DNA from: Streptomyces cirratus
Lineage (GTDB): Bacteria > Actinomycetota > Actinomycetes > Streptomycetales > Streptomycetaceae
Length of the DNA stretch: 64,000 nucleotides
Assembly: GCF_014650775.1 (NCBI RefSeq)
Contig: NZ_BMVP01000011.1
Span: 156,333-220,332 of the forward strand
Reading direction: 5' to 3'
Shown here: positions 8,328 to 15,156 of the stretch, piece after piece
Position numbering within the stretch: the stretch's first letter is position 1
How the letters are laid out: the number at the start of each line of letters is the position of its first letter
Position numbers and translations under genes: made by a program
The notes under the pieces: generated by a model
What the model saw: only the letters and a program-made list of their open reading frames with translations
Database searches by the model: none
What the model was told of the DNA's origin: nothing

Positions 8328-9287
8328 TCAGGCGGCCGCGGAGTTGGCCGCTTCGCGGCGGCGACAGTCGAGGCAGCGGCCCGGTTTCTTGGAACGGAAG
8401 ACGCGTTCGCAGCCGTCGCAGGTCTGGAAGGGGTCCGGGCGGGCGGACGGTACGACGGGCGGGTCCGCGGGAAGTGGCGGTGGGAGCAGCGCGGTGAGCC
8501 GGTAGCCGACGATGGCCGCCGGGTTGCGCAGCGGCTCTGGCAGGTCGGCGCTCAGCTTCCGCGCGATGACGTCGGGGGCGATCCCGCGTTCGAGCCAGGC
8601 GGAGAGACCGGGTGCGAGGCGAAGGATGTCCCGCTCGGACAGGAGCAGTCGGGGGTCGAGGCCGCGCAGGCCCGCCAACAGGTCGAAGGTGGCCGGGTGG
8701 AGGGCGACGGGGTCCGGTCCCGGCTCCTCGGCCACGGGGTCCGGCTCCTCGGCCTCGCGGTCCGGCTCCTCGGCCTCCCATGCGGCTTCCGGCGCCGGTT
8801 CCGGTGCCTGTTCCGGCTCCGGCACGGGGACGGGGACGGCGACGGGCCGCACGCGCCTCGGACGGGCTTGCGCGGGTTCCTCCGCCTCGGCGCCCGGCTG
8901 CTCGTAGTAGTAGGTCTGCGTCACCATCCGCCCGCTGTCCAGCCGTACGACACGCCGCTCGACGTAGCCGTACTGCTCCAACTCCCGCAGTGCCGAGGCC
9001 AATCGGATCTCCCCCTCGGGGAAGCGTGCGGCCAGCGCCTTGATGCCGACGGACGCGCCGTCCGGCAGCGACTGGATGTACAGGGCGACGCCGATGGCGG
9101 TCGCCGACAGCTGGGCGTGCTGCGCAAGGTGGTTGCCCACCACCGTGAAACGCCTGCGGTGACGGGACTTGACGTGGATGACGCCGGACCGGTGATTCCG
9201 GGGCGTAAGGCGGGCGGCCGCGCGAGGCAGCGCACTAGACTGCGTGTAAGCCATCGGGGAAGTTGCTGTTCCTTGGTTGGCGACCAT
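8328..9287 (-). CDS. HTH protein with acidic-proline linker and C-terminal zinc-finger-like motif
   Basis: 319 residues from ATG 9287; GTG 9302 and ATG 9254 are also in frame and no start has an ideal ribosome binding site. An N-terminal winged-helix-like region (about 55-130) contains SATAIGVALYIQSLPDG and SALRELEQYGYVERR, like the replication-initiator or GntR type of winged helix. A long linker of Val-Pro-Glu repeats follows. The C-terminus has CDGCERVF and GRCLDCRRR, a CxxC-CxxC pair likely to hold zinc. It is probably a DNA-binding protein. It resembles HTH-domain proteins common in streptomycetes, but I know no assigned function. Confidence 0.8.
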   Translation of the reverse strand: MVANQGTATSPMAYTQSSALPRAAARLTPRNHRSGVIHVKSRHRRRFTVVGNHLAQHAQLSATAIGVALYIQSLPDGASVGIKALAARFPEGEIRLASALRELEQYGYVERRVVRLDSGRMVTQTYYYEQPGAEAEEPAQARPRRVRPVAVPVPVPEPEQAPEPAPEAAWEAEEPDREAEEPDPVAEEPGPDPVALHPATFDLLAGLRGLDPRLLLSERDILRLAPGLSAWLERGIAPDVIARKLSADLPEPLRNPAAIVGYRLTALLPPPLPADPPVVPSARPDPFQTCDGCERVFRSKKPGRCLDCRRREAANSAAA

Positions 9288-9302
9288 CGGGAAGGTGATC
9301 AC

Positions 9303-9681
9303 TTCCTCATGGTCAGGCCCTCGCCCGGGATGCCAGTCCCGGCGGGGGCCATCTCAATGTCTGGGGTTGTCGAGCTGAGCATATGCCAGCCAACCCCGCT
9401 CAATTCAGCCCAGTTGCCGTAGTTCACCCATCCGAGCGATGGGAGGCCGGGAGGGTTGGCAGGTGGTCATTCACCCTCTTTCGTCATTGGAAGTACAGGC
9501 ACCAACCGCACCGGGTCCCGCCCCACCGCGATCCGGTCGCCGCTGCCTGCCAGTCAGGGACGTTCCAGTACAAACCGCCGCCACTGGAGGCACCTCTCAC
9601 GCGACTCCCCACCGGTTCGCACCACTACCAGACCGGGCGCCACCACCGGCGCGGCCGGTGGTCGCGACATGCCCGGGCCGG
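9303..9681. other. Gap of about 380 bases without a supported gene
   Basis: This stretch is lower in GC bias than its flanks. It must hold the promoter of the HTH/zinc-finger gene and the end of the AhpD-like gene. A small hairpin CCCATC-cgagc-GATGGG lies near 9428-9444. A forward frame from 9383 lacks third-position bias and a convincing ribosome binding site, so no gene is called. Confidence 0.5.
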
Positions 9682-10077
9682 TCAGGTGGTGTCGGCGGCC
9701 AGGAGGTCCGCGATGATCTCCGCGCCCAGGGCGTAGGCCGGGACGCCCGAGGTGATGAGGGCCGTTTCGGCGACGCCGATGAGGTCCGGGACCGTGGCGC
9801 CGGCGTGGAGGGCGCCCCGGGCGTGGATGCGGGCGGGGTGTTCGCGGCCGAGGGACAGGAGCTGCCCGAAGTGGACGAGCTGCTGCACGCGCGCGCCCAG
9901 CGGGTTCGCGGTCAGCACGATGTGCCGCAGCGCCGCGAGCGCCTCCTCGGTGGGGAGCCGGCCGAACTCCCGCGCCAGGCGCAGCCGGTCCTGCACACCG
10001 CCCGGTACGCCGCCGAGGGTGGAGGTGTAGCGGGCGCGCACCGCTTCGGTGCGGCGGTCGAAGTCGTCGCCGGTCAC
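9682..10077 (-). CDS. Carboxymuconolactone decarboxylase / AhpD-like protein
   Basis: 131 residues from GTG 10077, which overlaps the stop of the upstream aldolase gene by GTGA. The family core LANPLGARVQQLVHFGQLLSLGREHPARIHARGAL corresponds to the helical CMD fold. The CxxC pair of true AhpD peroxidases is absent, so decarboxylase-type or unknown chemistry is more likely than peroxidase partner function. Coupling to a class II aldolase suggests catabolism of a small hydroxy-acid or sugar-derived compound. Confidence 0.82.
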   Translation of the reverse strand: MTGDDFDRRTEAVRARYTSTLGGVPGGVQDRLRLAREFGRLPTEEALAALRHIVLTANPLGARVQQLVHFGQLLSLGREHPARIHARGALHAGATVPDLIGVAETALITSGVPAYALGAEIIADLLAADTT

Positions 10078-10727
10078 GACGCGACCCGGGCGATCGAGGC
10101 GCGTACGGCCTCCAGGGCGCCTTCGGGGAAGTCCACGGCCCCGCCGAGGGCAGCGGCCGCGATCTCCGCCTCGGCGCTCTCCTCGACTGCCACCAGCAGG
10201 TGGGCGGTCGCCGCCGGGTCCGGGCCGAACACCAGGATGCCGTGGTTGGCCAGCAGGGCCGCGGAGGTCGTCGGGTACCGCTCCAGTACGTCGGCGATGC
10301 CGCGCACCGCCACGTCGGAGCCGCGCGGCCCCCACGGAACCACCGGGACGGTCTCGGCCTGCCCGAAGCGGAGCATCGGCTCGGTCCGGCACGGCAGGGG
10401 CCGGTTGGCGACGGCGAAGGCCGTCGCGGAAGGCGAGTGGGTGTGGATGACGGCGCCCACGTGCGGACGGGCCCGGTAGACGATGCTGTGCATGGTGATG
10501 ATCTCGGCGCTGACCGACCGCAGCTCCCCCTCCAGGACCTGCCCGTCGAGACTCACGACCGCCAGGTCCTCGGGCCGGATCCCCCGGACGAATCCGGGCG
10601 TCAGCAGAAAGCTTTCCTCATCGATCCGGGCGCTGAGGTTGGCGTGCCCCGAGTGGGACATCACCCCCGCCGTGAAGAGCGCCTCCGCGGCCTCGACCAG
10701 GTCGTTCCGTACATGCGTGGTTGCCAT
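10074..10727 (-). CDS. Class II aldolase/adducin-family protein
   Basis: 217 residues from ATG 10727, six bases after GGAGGT; the frame opens further upstream but without support. Zinc-ligand histidines appear in GAVIHTHSPSATA and the second site in LLANHGILVFG, and an acidic residue in the SAEI segment completes the fuculose-phosphate-aldolase fold. It should cleave or decarboxylate a small phosphorylated sugar or keto compound using zinc. The next gene is translationally coupled. A MerR-type regulator diverges upstream with its likely operator in the gap. Confidence 0.9.
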   Translation of the reverse strand: MATTHVRNDLVEAAEALFTAGVMSHSGHANLSARIDEESFLLTPGFVRGIRPEDLAVVSLDGQVLEGELRSVSAEIITMHSIVYRARPHVGAVIHTHSPSATAFAVANRPLPCRTEPMLRFGQAETVPVVPWGPRGSDVAVRGIADVLERYPTTSAALLANHGILVFGPDPAATAHLLVAVEESAEAEIAAAALGGAVDFPEGALEAVRASIARVAS

Positions 10728-10798
10728 CGCGGCACCTCCGAAAGCTGCCGGCAGCGGCCGCTCCTGTTCGCCGCTGCCCTCGTGCACCCCACTCTTCA

Positions 10799-10818
10799 AC
10801 TTGAACTAAGGTTCAAGT
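10799..10818. promoter_or_regulatory. Probable MerR-type operator
   Basis: Perfect inverted repeat ACTTGAAC-taag-GTTCAAGT in the 135-bp gap between the divergent aldolase and MerR genes. MerR-family proteins bind such dyads in long promoter spacers, so it may serve both genes. Confidence 0.65.
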
Positions 10819-10862
10819 CAAGCGTCGGCCCGGAAGAGCCGCGACGTGACGAGGAGCGGCCC

Positions 10863-11249
10863 ATGCGCATGACCATCGGACAGCTCTCGCAGGCCACCGG
10901 GGTTCCCGCGTCCGCCATCCGGTTCTGGGAACGCCACGGCCTGCTGCCCGCGCCCGAGCGCCAGGGCGGCCAGCGGCGCTACCCGCCGGAAGCGGCGCAG
11001 CGGATCGTGGTGCTGCGCAAGTGCCAGCAGGCCGGACTGACCCTGGCGGAGATCGGCGAGTTCCAGGAGGACCAGGCGACCAGGCAGGCGATGATCCGCG
11101 CCAAGATCGCCGAGGTCGAGCAGCGGATGATCGACCTCGACCACGCCCATCAGTTGCTGGTCCACGCCCTGCGGTGCGGCGAGGAGGACATCGTCACCTG
11201 CCCGAAGTTCCGCGAGCAGATGGCGGCTTGGGAGACGCCCTCCGGGTAG
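10863..11249 (+). CDS. MerR-family transcriptional regulator
   Basis: 128 residues. The N-terminal winged HTH reads TIGQLSQATGVPASAIRFWERHGLL. The dimerisation helix covers about 80-110. The C-terminus has the cysteine pair CGEEDIVTC, which might bind a metal or sense redox state. The ATG at 10863 follows GAGGAG. Its last 56 bases overlap the 3' end of the convergent ATPase gene. The aldolase pair is the likely target. Confidence 0.92.
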   Translation: MRMTIGQLSQATGVPASAIRFWERHGLLPAPERQGGQRRYPPEAAQRIVVLRKCQQAGLTLAEIGEFQEDQATRQAMIRAKIAEVEQRMIDLDHAHQLLVHALRCGEEDIVTCPKFREQMAAWETPSG

Positions 11250-11646
11250 TCCCGCCCCACGAGACCTCCGCCCAGACCACCTTCCCCGGTGCGGGCCCTT
11301 CCCGTACGCCCCACCGGTCGGCGAACGCGTCGACCAGCACCAGCCCCCGCCCCGGCGCGCTCAGCACGGGCAGCCGGTCACCGCGCGTGTCGGCCACCTC
11401 GATCCGCAGCACGCCGGGACGCGCGAACAACTCCAGCCGGAACCCCCTCCCGGGCACCCGCCCGTGGGTGACGGCGTTCACGGCGAGCTCGGCCACGATG
11501 ACGCGCGGCGCGTCCAAGGGCAGCCCCCAGCCGCGCAGTTGCTCGACGGCGAGCAACCGGGCGAGCCGGGCCCCACGGGGGGTGGCGGACAGGAGGACGT
11601 CATAGTGCCGGGCGTCGAGCGCGCTTGCGGCGAGTTCACTGTTCAC
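11194..11646 (-). CDS. RsbW-like ATP-binding protein of WhiJ-like module 1
   Basis: About 150 residues from GTG 11646, ending the conserved intergenic block. The GHKL/HATPase_c fold of anti-sigma-type kinases is visible: N-box VIVAELAVNAVTHG, G1 box LRIEVADTRGD, G2 box GRGLVLVDAFADRWGV. In streptomycetes such ATPases are often found next to HTH-DUF5753 and DUF397 genes, as at the whiJ locus. No in-frame ATG or good ribosome binding site was seen upstream, so the start is inferred from alignment with the paralogue at 44150-44551. Its 3' end overlaps the MerR gene. Confidence 0.85.
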   Translation of the reverse strand: MNSELAASALDARHYDVLLSATPRGARLARLLAVEQLRGWGLPLDAPRVIVAELAVNAVTHGRVPGRGFRLELFARPGVLRIEVADTRGDRLPVLSAPGRGLVLVDAFADRWGVREGPAPGKVVWAEVSWGGTTRRASPKPPSARGTSGR

Positions 11647-11680
11647 CTCACAGAGCGTGGCGGTGTGTGCGTAGCGTGAG
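11641..11680. promoter_or_regulatory. Conserved bidirectional intergenic block, module 1
   Basis: Starting at the ATPase GTG, this block reads GTTCACCT, then GAGCGT, GCGGTGTGTG and TAGCGT in order. The same elements recur at 44546-44590 between the equivalent genes of module 2. The surrounding gap is not conserved. It probably holds a promoter or shared operator for both divergent transcripts. Confidence 0.6.
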
Positions 11681-11800
11681 AAGGCACAACGCCCTTGCGT
11701 CCGGGCTTTGTCCGGACGTTGTCCCGTGCTGTCCGGCCCGTCCGGACCGTTGCCCGGGGAAGGGGGCGTTGAGGACATCGGCTCGTCGGAGGTGGCGCGC

Positions 11801-12658
11801 GTGGGCGTGGACAGTGACGGTACGGAAGACGCCGGCTGGGACGTCGATCCCGAGGACGAACAGGGGGTCGCGGTCCTGTCCGCGCTCGGCCGCCAGCTCC
11901 GCACCTGGCGGGAACAGGCGGGGATGCGGGCCTCGGACCTGGGCGTGGCGATCGGGTACGGGGAGGACCTGGTCCGCAAGGTCGAGTCGGGCAGGCGCAT
12001 CCCACGCCCGGAGTACCTGGACAAGGCGGACGAGGCGTTGGGGGCGGGCGGGAAGATCCGCGCGATGAAGCCGGACATGGAGCAGGTCCGGTACCCGAAG
12101 AAGGTCCGGGCTTTGGCGAAGATGGAAGCTCAAGCTGTCGAGATCGGCACGTACAACAACCACAACATTCATGGCTTGTTGCAGACGGAGACCTACGCCG
12201 CGGCCTTGTTCGCCATGCGCCGGCCCGCCTATTCGGCGGACGAGGTCGAACGGATACTGGCCGCTCGTATGGTCCGGCGGTCGATCTTCGAACGCTCTCC
12301 TGCCCCCACGCTCAGCTTCGTCCAAGAAGAGGTGACCCTTCGCCGCCCCATCGGAGGGACAATGGTGATGCGCCGACAGCTCGAACGCCTCCTGGAGGTG
12401 TGCCAGTTGCAGCATGTCGAGTTTCAGGTGATGCCGACCAACTGCAGCGACCACGCCGGGATGGGCGGCTTGATCGAGGTGCTGAAGTTCGAGGACGGCT
12501 CAGCGGTAGGACGCTCAGAAGGCGCCTTTCACGGCCGCCCCGTCTCCGACCCGAAGCAGCTACGAATCCTTGAGCTGCGCTATGGCATCATCCGGGCTCA
12601 GGCTCTCACGCCCCGAGAGTCGCGCGCCTTCGTCGAGGAACTGCTGGGAGAAACATGA
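11801..12658 (+). CDS. WhiJ-like HTH regulator with DUF5753 domain, module 1
   Basis: 285 residues from GTG 11801, eight bases after GGAGG. An XRE-type helix-turn-helix at about 28-80 contains LRTWREQAGMRASDLGVAIG and VRKVESGRRIPRP. The C-terminal two thirds is the DUF5753 domain, with the signatures IHGLLQTETYAAAL and TLSFVQEEVTLRR and the block VEFQVMPTNCSDHAGMGG. It belongs to the WhiJ/Scr1 group that controls development and antibiotic production in streptomycetes. The DUF397 gene overlaps its stop by ATGA. The divergent ATPase gene completes the module. Confidence 0.93.
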   Translation: MGVDSDGTEDAGWDVDPEDEQGVAVLSALGRQLRTWREQAGMRASDLGVAIGYGEDLVRKVESGRRIPRPEYLDKADEALGAGGKIRAMKPDMEQVRYPKKVRALAKMEAQAVEIGTYNNHNIHGLLQTETYAAALFAMRRPAYSADEVERILAARMVRRSIFERSPAPTLSFVQEEVTLRRPIGGTMVMRRQLERLLEVCQLQHVEFQVMPTNCSDHAGMGGLIEVLKFEDGSAVGRSEGAFHGRPVSDPKQLRILELRYGIIRAQALTPRESRAFVEELLGET

Positions 12659-12897
12659 TCCACAACCCCGGGCTGGACTGGTTCAAGAGCAGCTACAGCG
12701 ACAGCGGCGACGTCAACGACTGCGTCGAGGTCGCCTGGTTCAAGAGCAGTTACAGCAGCAGCAGCGAAGGTGACGACTGCGTCGAGGTCGCCGCCACGCC
12801 CGCCGCCGTCCTCGTCCGGGACTCCAAGGACACCGACATCCCCCACCTCGCCTTCGGCCCCGCCGCCTGGGCGGGTTTCGTGGCCTCCGCCCGCTGA
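12655..12897 (+). CDS. DUF397 small acidic protein with doubled motif, module 1
   Basis: 80 residues, start ATG overlapping the HTH stop (ATGA). The DUF397 motif WFKSSYS...DCVEVA occurs twice in tandem, at about 9-27 and 28-46. The family tail VLVRDSKD and a terminal aromatic-containing segment follow. Proteins of this family pair with an HTH-DUF5753 partner and are thought to modulate it, in a toxin-antitoxin-like or signalling arrangement. The doubled motif is present in module 2 as well. Confidence 0.93.
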   Translation: MIHNPGLDWFKSSYSDSGDVNDCVEVAWFKSSYSSSSEGDDCVEVAATPAAVLVRDSKDTDIPHLAFGPAAWAGFVASAR

Positions 12898-12919
12898 GCC
12901 GCGCCGCACCGCAGAACAC

Positions 12920-12953
12920 CGCGGCCCCCGCCCGGACGGGGGCGGGGGCCGCG
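12920..12953. terminator. Bidirectional terminator
   Basis: A 14-bp GC stem (12920-12933 with 12940-12953) and six-base loop between the convergent DUF397 and symporter genes. Confidence 0.85.
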
Positions 12954-12967
12954 ATGGCGGTGGTGGG

Positions 12968-14284
12968 TCAGGCGGCGACGGCCACCGGGGTGCGGGCCGG
13001 CTCCTCCAGCGGGGAGGACGAGGCGGCCGCGTAGGCGTTCTTGTCCAGGATTCCCTCGCGGGCCGAGACGATGACCGGGACGACGGCCTGGCCGGCCACG
13101 TTGATGGCGGTGCGCATCATGTCCAGGATCGGGTCGATCGCCATCAGCAGGCCCACGCCCTCCAGAGGCAGGCCCAGCGTGGAGAGGGTCAGGGTCAGCA
13201 TGACCGTGGCGCCGGTCAGACCCGCCGTGGCGGCGGAGCCGACGACCGACACGAAGGCGATGAGCACGTACTCCTTGATGCCCAGCTGGACGTCGAAGAT
13301 CTGCGCGATGAAGATCGCGGCCAGCGCCGGGTAGATCGCGGCGCAGCCGTCCATCTTGGTCGTGGCGCCGAACGGGACGGCGAAGGAGGCGTACTCCTTC
13401 GGGACGCCGAGGCGTTCGGTGACCTTCTGGGTGACCGGCATGGTGCCGACCGACGAGCGGGAGACGAAGGCCAGCTGGATGGCCGGCCAGGCGCCCTTGA
13501 AGAACTGCAGCGGGTTGACCTTGGCGACCGTGGCCAGCAGCAGCGGGTAGACACCGAACAGCACGAGGGCGGAGCCGATGTAGACGTCCGCGGTGAAGGT
13601 GGCGTACTTGCCGATCAGGTCCCAGCCGTAGGTGGCGATGGCGGTGCCGATGAGGCCGACGGTGCCGATGGGCGCGAGGCGGATGACCCACCACAGGGCC
13701 TTCTGGAGCAGCTCCAGGACGGACTCGGCCAGGGTGAGGACGGGCTGCGCCTTGTTGCCCAGCTTGAGGGCGGCGATGCCGGCGACGGCGGCGAGGAAGA
13801 CGATCTGCAGGACGTTCAGCTCGGTGAACGGCGTGACGATGTCCTTCGGCACGATGCCGGTCAGGAAGTCGATCCACGAGCCCTGGTGCTTGGGCAGCTT
13901 GCCGTCCTGCGGGGTGAGGCCGGTGCCGGCGCCCGGGTTGGTCAGCAGGCCGATGGCGAGACCGATGCCGACCGCGATCAGCGACGTGATCATGAACCAG
14001 AGCAGGGTGCGGGAGGCGAGGCGCGCGGCGTTGTTCACCTTGCGCAGGTTGGTGATGGACACCAGGATCGCGAAGAAGACGAGGGGGGCGACGGCCAGCT
14101 TGAGAAGCTGGATGAAGATGTCGCCGATCTTCTCGAGGGTGGTCCCGAGCCAGCTGATGTCCTGGCTCTTGGCGAGCCAGCCGAACAGCACGCCGAGCGC
14201 GAGACCGGTGACGATCTGGGCCCAGAACGGGAACTTGAACGAGGCCTTGGCGGCGGGGGCCGGGGCCTGGGGGGTGGCGGACAC
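12968..14284 (-). CDS. Dicarboxylate/amino acid:cation symporter (SDF/DAACS family)
   Basis: 438 residues from GTG 14284, eight bases after GGAGA; GTG 14290 is the alternative. It is a polytopic membrane protein with the SDF hallmarks: serine-rich re-entrant loop SRSSVGTMPV, GATTKMDGCA in place of the usual NMDGT block, and a second hairpin TAGLTGATVM. Family members import glutamate, C4-dicarboxylates or cystine with Na+ or H+. The cysteine-rich leader peptide just upstream hints at a sulfur-containing substrate, but that is inference. The frame continues upstream to 14428 without support. Confidence 0.93.
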   Translation of the reverse strand: MSATPQAPAPAAKASFKFPFWAQIVTGLALGVLFGWLAKSQDISWLGTTLEKIGDIFIQLLKLAVAPLVFFAILVSITNLRKVNNAARLASRTLLWFMITSLIAVGIGLAIGLLTNPGAGTGLTPQDGKLPKHQGSWIDFLTGIVPKDIVTPFTELNVLQIVFLAAVAGIAALKLGNKAQPVLTLAESVLELLQKALWWVIRLAPIGTVGLIGTAIATYGWDLIGKYATFTADVYIGSALVLFGVYPLLLATVAKVNPLQFFKGAWPAIQLAFVSRSSVGTMPVTQKVTERLGVPKEYASFAVPFGATTKMDGCAAIYPALAAIFIAQIFDVQLGIKEYVLIAFVSVVGSAATAGLTGATVMLTLTLSTLGLPLEGVGLLMAIDPILDMMRTAINVAGQAVVPVIVSAREGILDKNAYAAASSSPLEEPARTPVAVAA

Positions 14285-14462
14285 GGACACTCTCCGGGGG
14301 TGACGCGTCACGGACGACGCGTGAAGAACGGGGACGCGCAGGAACGGGCGGAAGGTTTCTGCGGTGGTGTGTGCTGGTGGTGACGCGGTGCGGCAGCACC
14401 CGGAGGAAGCCGGGCCGGCCGGGACCACTGCCGTATCGGTTGGGCCGTAAGGGGCAGTCGGC

Positions 14463-14546
14463 TCAGCGACAGCGGCAACAGGCCGCGGACACGCGGCGGC
14501 AGAGGTCGACGTGCAGGCGCGCCACGAGCGGGACGCTCGCGGTCAT
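14463..14546 (-). CDS. Cysteine-rich putative leader peptide upstream of the symporter
   Basis: A 27-residue frame from ATG to TGA, too short for routine calling. It has the signature of streptomycete putative leader peptides: an ARLHVDL core followed by RRVSAACCRC, with four cysteines, three of them in the last six residues (CCRCR). Such peptides usually precede genes for sulfur or cysteine uptake and metabolism and are thought to attenuate them through ribosome stalling at Cys codons. It lies about 180 bases before the symporter start and on the same strand. No other gene lies between them. Confidence 0.75.
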   Translation of the reverse strand: MTASVPLVARLHVDLCRRVSAACCRCR

Positions 14547-14563
14547 CTGGTGCGCAACTGTGG

Positions 14564-14575
14564 TCAACATGTTGA
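14564..14575. promoter_or_regulatory. 12-bp perfect palindrome upstream of the leader peptide
   Basis: TCAACATGTTGA is a perfect 12-bp palindrome, about 18 bases upstream of the leader ATG. It sits in an AT-richer stretch and could be an operator or part of the leader promoter region. Confidence 0.4.
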
Positions 14576-14591
14576 ACACGCTAACACTTCT

Positions 14592-14621
14592 CCTTTGAGA
14601 ATCTCAAAGGCGCCCTTTGAG
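14592..14621. promoter_or_regulatory. Strong palindrome plus half site, candidate operator
   Basis: CCTTTGAGA-a-TCTCAAAGG (14592-14610) is a perfect 9+1+9 inverted repeat, followed by another CCTTTGAG at 14614-14621. It lies in the presumed promoter region of the leader/symporter unit. No T-run follows, so a protein-binding site is likelier than a terminator. Confidence 0.5.
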
Positions 14622-14678
14622 CCATGGTCGCGACGGAGCGGAGGCCGCGGCCCCGAACCCGCCCGGAAACACACGAAA

Positions 14679-14715
14679 GCCCCAGCGTTACGGGCGGTAC
14701 TCCCGTTGCTGGGGC
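14679..14715 (-). terminator. Probable terminator of the DUF4229 gene
   Basis: Stem GCCCCAGC/GCTGGGGC extended through a bulge by ACGGG/CCCGT, located downstream of the DUF4229 stop. Confidence 0.6.
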
Positions 14716-14760
14716 GGATACGTGTGTGAGGAAACTAACCGGGCCGGGGCCCGGTCCGCG

Positions 14761-15069
14761 TCAGGCGACGCGGGCGGCGTCGTCGGCCGCGTCCTCCTGG
14801 CCGCGGTTCTCGGCGAGCTTCTGCTTCGCACCCGCGACACGTCCGGAGATCTGCGCGGACATCTCGTCGCGCTGCTTGCGCAGGAGCACGAAGGACAGCG
14901 GCGCGGAGAGCACGAGGGCGAGCAGCACGATCCAGGCGAAGTTCGCGTCACCGAGGCCCGCGGGCACCCAGCCGAGGCGGACGAATACGGCGACCAGCAC
15001 CAGGCACCCGACGAAGATGCCCAGGCGCATCGCGGTGTAGCGGATCGTCGCGCTCGGCTTGAGGGACAC
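14761..15069 (-). CDS. DUF4229 membrane protein
   Basis: 102 residues from GTG 15069, after AAGGGG. Two transmembrane helices (about 14-34 and 45-64) are separated by a short loop, VRLGWVPAGLGDAN. A charged cytoplasmic-type tail follows, LRKQRDEMSAQISGRV, ending in an acidic Ala-rich stretch. DUF4229 proteins are conserved in actinobacteria without a known function. It often lies near the menaquinone genes, as here. Confidence 0.85.
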   Translation of the reverse strand: MSLKPSATIRYTAMRLGIFVGCLVLVAVFVRLGWVPAGLGDANFAWIVLLALVLSAPLSFVLLRKQRDEMSAQISGRVAGAKQKLAENRGQEDAADDAARVA

Positions 15070-15156
15070 GGTGACCCCTTCTCTCTCGTCTTCGTACGGC
15101 GGCACGTGCCCATCCAGTGAAGCACGCCGCGGCCCGACTCCGGTCCGCCGGGTGCC

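Noticed and set aside
9383..9736. Forward 117-codon gene in the gap after the HTH/zinc-finger gene
   Set aside because: No ribosome binding site, no third-position GC bias and no recognisable sequence; it also overlaps the AhpD-like gene.
14592..14610. Iron- or zinc-regulator (Fur/Zur) box
   Set aside because: The dyad spacer is one base and the arms differ from the known boxes I recall; kept only as an unassigned operator.
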